64,000 bases of DNA, from contig NC_090964.1 in assembly GCF_040807025.1 (NCBI RefSeq), forward strand, positions 8,456,214 through 8,520,213. The letters run 5' to 3'. This document shows, piece after piece, positions 57,801 to 64,000 of the stretch. This DNA comes from Struthio camelus (Eukaryota > Chordata > Aves > Struthioniformes > Struthionidae). A program made the translations under genes and the position numbers. Under the pieces are notes generated by a model that saw nothing but the letters and a program-made list of their open reading frames with translations, had not been told where the DNA came from and ran no database searches. Each line of letters starts with the position of its first letter. The first letter of the stretch is position 1.

Positions 57801-60800
57801 GTATGACACAGGGAAGCTCTGAGCTGCTTGGGCCCTGGAGCTGTCGGAAGGAGGATTGTAGCTGTGTAGTAAACAGACATGTTGCTATAAGGCAGCATAT
57901 TGGATTCTTCTGCTCCAGGCTTACAAGAAGCAAGCAGAGAAGTTCTTCTGTAGCTATCTGGTGCCTGTCTGAGCATCTGCAGGTGTGAACCTGGTGCTCA
58001 GTTCCAAGTCTGTGTGGGACTGAGCCCCTGAGCGTGCAGGTGACTTGCGTAGGTTTCAGGGGCAACTGTAAGGCTCAGGAGGAGAGGAGCAAGGTGGCAA
58101 CCACAGCCACCCCTTTAAAGTGACTCACTGCGTTTTCTGTGTTGCTCCCAGGTACCTGTGGCAGTTTCTCATTCTGAATTCTGGCAGCGCTACTTCTATA
58201 AAGTGCATCGCCTGGAGCAGGTAGGTCAGGAGGTGGGCTGAGGAGCGCTCTGTTGCAGACCAAAGAGACAGAGGAAGGCATCTTCCTCTGAAAAGCAGGG
58301 CTCTGGCTGCCTTTTCTGTTGTTGTTGCTGACACTGAATTGCCTTGGGGAGGAAAGGACTGGGAATGTGACTGGCTGCTGACTCTGACTTCCCTGCAGGA
58401 CGAGGTCCGGAGGGAAGCTCTGAAGCAGAGAGTGGAGGAGAGCATGCACCGAGAGGAGCCAGGCTGGGAAGAGGATGAAGGTGGGTTGGATGGCAGGGAT
58501 CTGTGGGGGAGGGCTTGTGTAGAGCCGGCAGATCTGAGCTGAGAGGTGGTGGCTCCTTCTTACTCCCAAATTTGGCTCCCAGCCTGGCCCCAGCTGTTCC
58601 TGCCTCACTGTCAGCTGCTGCTGTACTAGCAGTTGGGCCATGTTGCCATCAGCTGTTCCTCACTTGGCTAGAGCATGGGGGAAGCTAATCCCCTGGTGCT
58701 GCTCTACTGACTGGATCTGCTCTGCATGGCACCAGTGTTTGAACACCGCAAGGCTCCCAGTGCTGTAGTCTTGGAGCGAGTAAGCCCTACAGCCCCCCAG
58801 GGAGGGTAATGGGAGGGAGAAGAAAGGTGGGATGATGTGGGAGGCCTCCCTGGAGGACTGGGCAGAAGAGGCTGGCTGAGCCTGGTTAGAAGAGGCCTGC
58901 ACTAGTTTCAAGCCCAGTGTTGGGGACTGCTGGGCTATAGTGCTGTTTCTGCTCCCAGCTTATAACACACTTGCTGAAACATCTCTTGCTTCTCTTCTGC
59001 CTTCCTACAGAGGAATTTTTGGGAATGTCACCCCTGCCTTGTGCAAATTTGAAATTTCCAGAAGCAGCAGAGAAAGAGTCTGCCCCTGCAGTCCTGGAGG
59101 GAGGCCACCCCACCCCCCTCAAGGGAGCTGCAGAGGAAAGCTGGGCTGTCCCCTCTTCCGAGTCACTCCCAGCAGAGGGGAGCCCTTCTGAGAGCAGTGA
59201 GAGCATCTCCCTTGTGACTCAGATCGCAAACCCTGCCTCTGTGCCTGCTGCACAGTTACAGACTGGAGCACAACCAGCTGGGGCCCAGGACCTCTCCCAA
59301 AGGCTGCTGGAGGCCACCTCAGAAGAGCAGGGCTCCCTGCCAAAGCCTGCAGAACCTGGGCATCCTTCTGCAGCTGCCCGAGAGCCAGCAGCATCCTCAG
59401 AGCGGCCAGCTGTTACAGAGCTCAAGGAGGTGGAGAGCAAAGCCCAGGGCAGGACAGAGACTCTGAAAGAGGAAGGACCAACAGATTTACGAGTCTTTGA
59501 GCTGAATTCAGATAGTGGGAAATCCACGCCCTCCAACAATGGCAAGAAAGGTACGTATGTGGGGACCAGCCCTATGCCCGGAAACCTTCTGCTGGGGATG
59601 GCAGCCCTTAGGGAAGGGGCTGGAGTCAGAATGGGAACCTGGGTGCAGCCTTTTTTGGGCTTGGAGCTGTGGTTGCAGGTCATATAGATCACTGGGTCAG
59701 TTCAGTGTTTCTGATGACCCTCCATTAGGACTACCTGATTCATGAAGTTCAGTGTGTTGCTAATATACTTGTTTTGGCAGCAGCACTGACCTGTTGCAAG
59801 TGTTTCTGCAGTGGAGAGGACCTCTGCCCTGTCCTGACCCTGTCTCTTCTCCAAATCGGTGTCCAGGAGATACCAGAAGACAAACCTGGATTCTCTGTTT
59901 TTTCCTCATGTGGGAGGAGAAAAGGAATTTTGCAAAAGTCACCTGGGGAGGGTTAGATCCAAACACTATCTAATGCCTGAACTAAAGTGGAAACGAATTC
60001 TTATGCTGTTGGGCAGGGTCGGGGCGGTCACAGCAGATTGTCGGTATCTGCTTTCAGCAGGCGGCTGGGCTGGTGCTGCTGCTGGCTCTGGCCTGAGCGC
60101 TATCGCGGGGGGAGCCCCGTTTCTGGGAGCGTGGAGGGTGAGACTCCTCAATGAGGTTGCCTGGAAGGGAAGTGTTACAGCTCTAGCTGATGCTGTTTAC
60201 ATACCTTCTGTTGAAGGGGATGCTGCTGTCAGTGGGACCTGCTGTAGGTCTTCTGGTGTAATGGGTTGTGCTAATTGTAGGATTATAAAGCAGCTGGAAA
60301 TAACCCAAGCTTGGGGATAGTGGCTCAGTATTGTGCACTGGATCTGTTTTCATGTTGAGCAGAATCAAATTAGATGAGGAAGAAATGACAAGTTTCCTTG
60401 CTGAATTGAGTAGGCAGTGCCTTTGGTCCCTGGCTTGCTGGATGCTAGGGGGTCAGGCTGAGGTCTGTGTATGAAAAGTGTCTCCTCCCTTCTTGTCACC
60501 TCTAGGAGTGCCCCTGCTGCTCCTCTGCCCCGTGAGGTTGTGATTCCTGTTGGAGTTTATTACAGTGCCCATATTTAGGTCACTCTTGCCATTCCTTATC
60601 TGCTGTATTTTCTGCATGACCAAAGCATAACCTAGTTCTCTGAGACTGGAGGAGAGCATGGTTTTGGCACTCAGCTCTCCCACTTGTTTTGCACACGTGA
60701 AACAGTCCTTGCTGTGACAGAAGTCCAGCTCAGTCCATCCTGTCTCTATTAGCAAGCTGACAGCATGTCACTGGGAACCAGACAGGCTTTCTGTCCTTGG

Positions 60801-61699
60801 CCCAGGCTGTTTTAGATCCAACCCTTGTGAATATACAGGCTCTATGAGTCTTCTTGGACAGCTGTGTGGCTGCCCAACAACTTTGGCCAGAGTGGGGAGC
60901 ACGCACAGCTCTGGGTCCTCCCAGAAAAAGCCTGTTGGGCTCAATCCTGACGTTTGTGGTTACAGGCTCCAGCACTGATATCAGTGAGGACTGGGAAAAG
61001 GACTTTGATTTGGACATGACTGAAGAGGAGGTGCAGCTGGCGCTCTCAAAGGTGGAAGTATCTGGGGAGGTGAGTGTAGGGGAAGTGTGCTAGCTCACAT
61101 AGGCTAGGAAGTCCCTTCCAGAAAGCATCAGTGTTTCAGCATCTCCCTGGGGTGATATCAAGTGCTCTGCATTGCTTAGCACTAGGAGAGAGACTGCAGT
61201 GTCTTGGGGAAAGAGAGAGAGAGCAAATCCTTGGACTGAGCACTGCTTCCAGCCCTTGTGCAGGAACCAAGGCTGTGCAGCACGTCGCAGTGAGATGTGG
61301 CTGCTGCTGGCCTTGAAGGGCAGCACTGCAGTAGGTACCCTGGCTACTTGCAGCATCCGATCTCCAGCGCTAAATTTCTCGAAGGCCTGATTCCTTTTGG
61401 AGGAAGACAGATATAACTAGGGATCTTGCTGTGGAAGTCATGTGGGTATTAGCTGGAGAAGGAGAGAATGGTTTTTGGGGTGTACTTAAAGGGAAATGAG
61501 TATGTAAGTTTCCCAAGGGGAGGGACAAGGCAAGCAAATCCCTGTTGTGAGGGTGTGGATATGTCAGGCTTTGTGCTGACTCAAGTGTCCTGGGTAGGAG
61601 GATGTCTACTGGCACATGGCTGGTCAGTTAAAGAAACAAACTGAGGGATATTTCTCTTGTTTGCAGCTGGAAGATGAAGAGTGGGAAGACTGGGAATAA
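54824..61699 (+). CDS. BSDC1: BSDC1, BSD-domain-containing protein 1, 11 coding exons
   Basis: A conserved cytosolic protein with one BSD domain. Its precise role is not settled. Coding exons are 54824-54834, 54974-55034, 55738-55854, 56504-56671, 56787-56841, 57634-57749, 58152-58220, 58399-58480, 59011-59550, 60966-61069 and 61667-61699. All are in phase, totalling 1356 nt and 451 residues, against about 430 in human. The first coding exon has only 11 nt. The start reads MAEGEDAGWWRSWLQQSYQ. An N-terminal region contains FTQVVQHDTACTIAAT. The BSD domain at about 140-200 carries WLSQFNLEEKKGEISELL and the paired aromatic SEFWQRYFYK. A long, low-complexity, poorly conserved linker follows, encoded by the 540-nt exon, then DLRVFELNSDSGKSTPSNN and an acidic end EEWEDWE. 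Exon 4 has a NAGNAG acceptor (56498-56503), so isoforms with one extra lysine are possible. No break is seen. Confidence 0.96.
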
Positions 61700-63803
61700 A
61701 GCGACTGCTTCCAGTGTGTGTCACAGGCTCACTTCCACCATCGAATATGAATTAAATCACAGACCGGCTATTCCTTTGTGTGTAACTCTGCTGGGGATTG
61801 CAGTTCCAGGTTGGCGGAGTTTCATCCCTGCTAAATCCTGTGGGCAACTCAAATGTGACCTGTTCAGATCTGGAGGAGGAGGAAGCAGGAGTTCACTTGT
61901 AGACTTAGCTGCTAGGGAACCCATCTTCTCAGTAGATCCTAGAGACTTGGCAAGGCCAAAACTGACTGCCCCTGACAGTGGTATGGAGGCAAGCGTGGTG
62001 CAGTGAGGGGTCCCCGGGATGAGCTGGGCACTGAGACACCAGCAGGATTGCTCGGTGTCCCCAGACTGCCAGTTGGCTGATTGTCTGCTTGTGTGTGCGC
62101 GTAACCTACCATACAGCAGTACAAAGGCTCTTCAAGGCAAGCTGCTCCTGCTCGCTCACTGCTCTGCACTGCCAAGACATCCCTGGAGAAAGCCCCCGAG
62201 TGGGGACTGGCCAGGGGCTGGAGATAACGCAGCAGAAGTAGCTCCTGCTGTTCCACTCATCGCTGCAAGGAGAGATAATTGGCTTGTGGCTGTGGTCCAA
62301 GGCTGGGCCCTGCTGGAAGGAGCCAAGCTCCCTGCCAGTTCCTGTGCTTCTGCCTGGCCTGGCTTTTTGTCTTAAGAAGCTTTTTCTAATGGAAGCTCCT
62401 GTTTCCTGCTGCAAGAGCAGCAGTTTCTCTAAGAGCCGAAGGCTGATGCTTTCCCCTCTGCAGTGGTCCCAGCTGCACTACTTTCCTCTGCTGGGTTTTG
62501 AGTACTTCTAGTTAAATTCTCCAAGCAAAGTACAGTGCTTGCTGTTACCTGTGGCTTGCTGTTACCTGAGCACTTCTGGGCAGGCAGTGATCTGGGTCAC
62601 CCTGGTGGGAGCAGAGCCTCTCCCTTGTGCCCAGTTCAGCCCTTTCAAAGCCGCGGTCCAGCCCACTGACTGCTTCAACCTCTGCCTTGGCTGCAAAGTT
62701 CAACTGATTGTCTCTCAGCCTGGGGGTAGGCAAGTGCAGATGGTACTTGCTGGCTGAGACTGGCTGTGTGTTAATTCATCTGATACCCTCCCCCAAACAC
62801 ACAAACCCCCATCTTGGCTGCACCAGGCTTCATGTAGCTGCTAGGGTTACCAGCCTTGCTGTGCTCACTGGGTGTCCTTCACTTAAACCACGTTTCCACT
62901 GCTTGCAATGCTTCCTTTCGACCCACAGCCTTTGTCCCTGGTGCGGTGTCCTCCTAATGTTGTAAAATACCCCTCAGTGGATGTTGCTAGTAAGAGTTAT
63001 CCTAAAGGGACAGAGCCCACGCCCCTGTCTCTGGCCTTTCAAGTATTGATTTTATCCGTGGTACCTATGTCATTCTGCCTCTTTGAGGGCTGCTTAATTG
63101 GAGCTATGGGTTTCCTTCTATTTCTGGATAATGTTAACCTAGGGTACTTGGGGAGTTATTTTTCCTTTGGGCAGATTCTTTAACACAGCTGCCTGCACAT
63201 GTGTGGGGGTGGTGGTGGTGACTTCAGGCCCATGCATGAGAGCTTGTCAGTACTGGAAAAGCCACGAGGTGCAGGGATCGTGCTGTAGCGCAGCTCCTGC
63301 TTCGTGGCGTCGAAGGGGCCCAGCAGAGCCCCTGAGCTGTGCTGCCGCCTTGCCCTGTCCTGGGCTCTGACACGGCCCGAGGAGGCTGCTGTGTTCATGC
63401 TGTACGGAGGCAGGAGCCAAGTTTAGCTGCAGCAGGAAAACCTGTCATAGGTTGGTGCCCTGATACTGGTGGGGCTGTTTCTGCTGAAGGGCTGCGTGGT
63501 GCTGCCGCGGCAGGGGCTGCCGGGCTGTGTTGCTGTGGAGCGTGAAGGTGTGAGTCCTGGCTGCATCCCAGGCCCACAGCGGAGCTGCCGAGAGTGCAGC
63601 GCTCTCATCTGTGTCATTTTTTTTTTCTTTAGTCCAATTAACCATTTGGTTGTCTGTGCAATATTCTCTCTTCTGAACTATTCTGCATCTCCCTGAGCCT
63701 TTTCTAGCTGGGGTGAAAACCAGAAACAATTCTAACAGCTGGTGGTTTTGTAATGACGACTTTCTCCAAACCTTTTACAGACTTGCAGTTAACAGCAATT
63801 AAA
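61700..63803 (+). other. BSDC1: BSDC1 3'UTR (probable)
   Basis: From the stop codon to ATTAAA at 63798-63803, followed by a GT-rich stretch suited to cleavage. No other coding exon or repeat is recognised. A perfect AATAAA overlaps the stop codon itself (61695-61700) and would leave almost no 3'UTR if used. Open frames in this GC-rich stretch have no domain features. Confidence 0.5.
63798..63803 (+). terminator. BSDC1: Candidate distal poly(A) signal of BSDC1
   Basis: ATTAAA, the commonest variant signal, with GT-rich sequence 20-40 bases downstream. Confidence 0.4.
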
Positions 63804-63829
63804 GGAATTCTACAGAGTCGCTGCCTGTA

Positions 63830-64000
63830 CTGGGTGTCCTCATTTCGTCTGCCGGCAGGGTGGGGGCTGCCCAGAGGGTCTGTGTCTCTTGGACTGGTTT
63901 TGATTTCTTTTCCCTCCCACCTCCGCCGAGGGACATGCGCTTGGTTGGGAGGATGCTGGAAGAGAGGGATAGGGCATGCTGGGCTGTCCTTTGGCTTAGT
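63830..64000. other. Sequence after the BSDC1 3' end
   Basis: Nothing recognisable: GC-moderate sequence with no open frame or repeat worth calling. Confidence 0.5.

Noticed and set aside
59859-60320. A 153-codon frame inside a BSDC1 intron
   Set aside because: It lies between two well-supported BSDC1 exons and shows no recognisable domain. It is likely chance in GC-rich intron.

Overview
This window is vertebrate nuclear DNA, most likely from a bird. The spliced genes encode proteins close to their human orthologues. Introns are short, promoters are CpG islands, and the recognisable repeats are old CR1-type LINE fragments. From left to right, the gene order is SYNC (+), RBBP4 (-), ZBTB8OS (+), a ZBTB8A paralogue (-), ZBTB8A (-), a decayed ZBTB8A-type exon (-), ZBTB8B (-) and BSDC1 (+). 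This is the order of the human 1p35 block, flipped, with extra ZBTB8A copies. Bird against other sauropsid is an inference from repeat type and compactness. I placed splice sites by hand from GT/AG sites, reading phase and remembered human proteins.

1-12.4 kb: an internal coding exon of syncoilin (SYNC), then all 12 coding exons of RBBP4, the WD40 histone-binding subunit of many chromatin complexes. The two genes converge near 2.78 kb with back-to-back poly(A) signals. RBBP4 starts in a CpG island at 11.5-12.4 kb that probably also serves ZBTB8OS.

12.4-21.3 kb: ZBTB8OS (archease, a cofactor of the tRNA ligase complex) in seven coding exons, then a spacer with a small orphan CpG-rich promoter-like patch at 19.8-20.1 kb.

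21.3-42.6 kb: a tandem ZBTB8A array. Two intact three-exon genes (486 and 480 residues) each have their own CpG-island promoter. A third copy survives only as a decayed last exon at 42.2-42.5 kb. The coding exons of the two intact genes have clearly diverged, yet their promoter and first-noncoding-exon blocks are almost identical, with one 338-bp stretch identical throughout. A 73-bp piece of the ZBTB8A BTB exon also sits, unchanged, in that gene's own last intron. These are the most unusual features of the window.

42.6-64 kb: a long AT-rich stretch that is probably largely ZBTB8B 3'UTR, then ZBTB8B (three coding exons, 480 residues). A compact two-way promoter with two CRE palindromes separates it from BSDC1 (eleven coding exons, 451 residues), whose 3'UTR fills most of the remainder. 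I found no retrovirus, tRNA, rRNA or CRISPR-like array.
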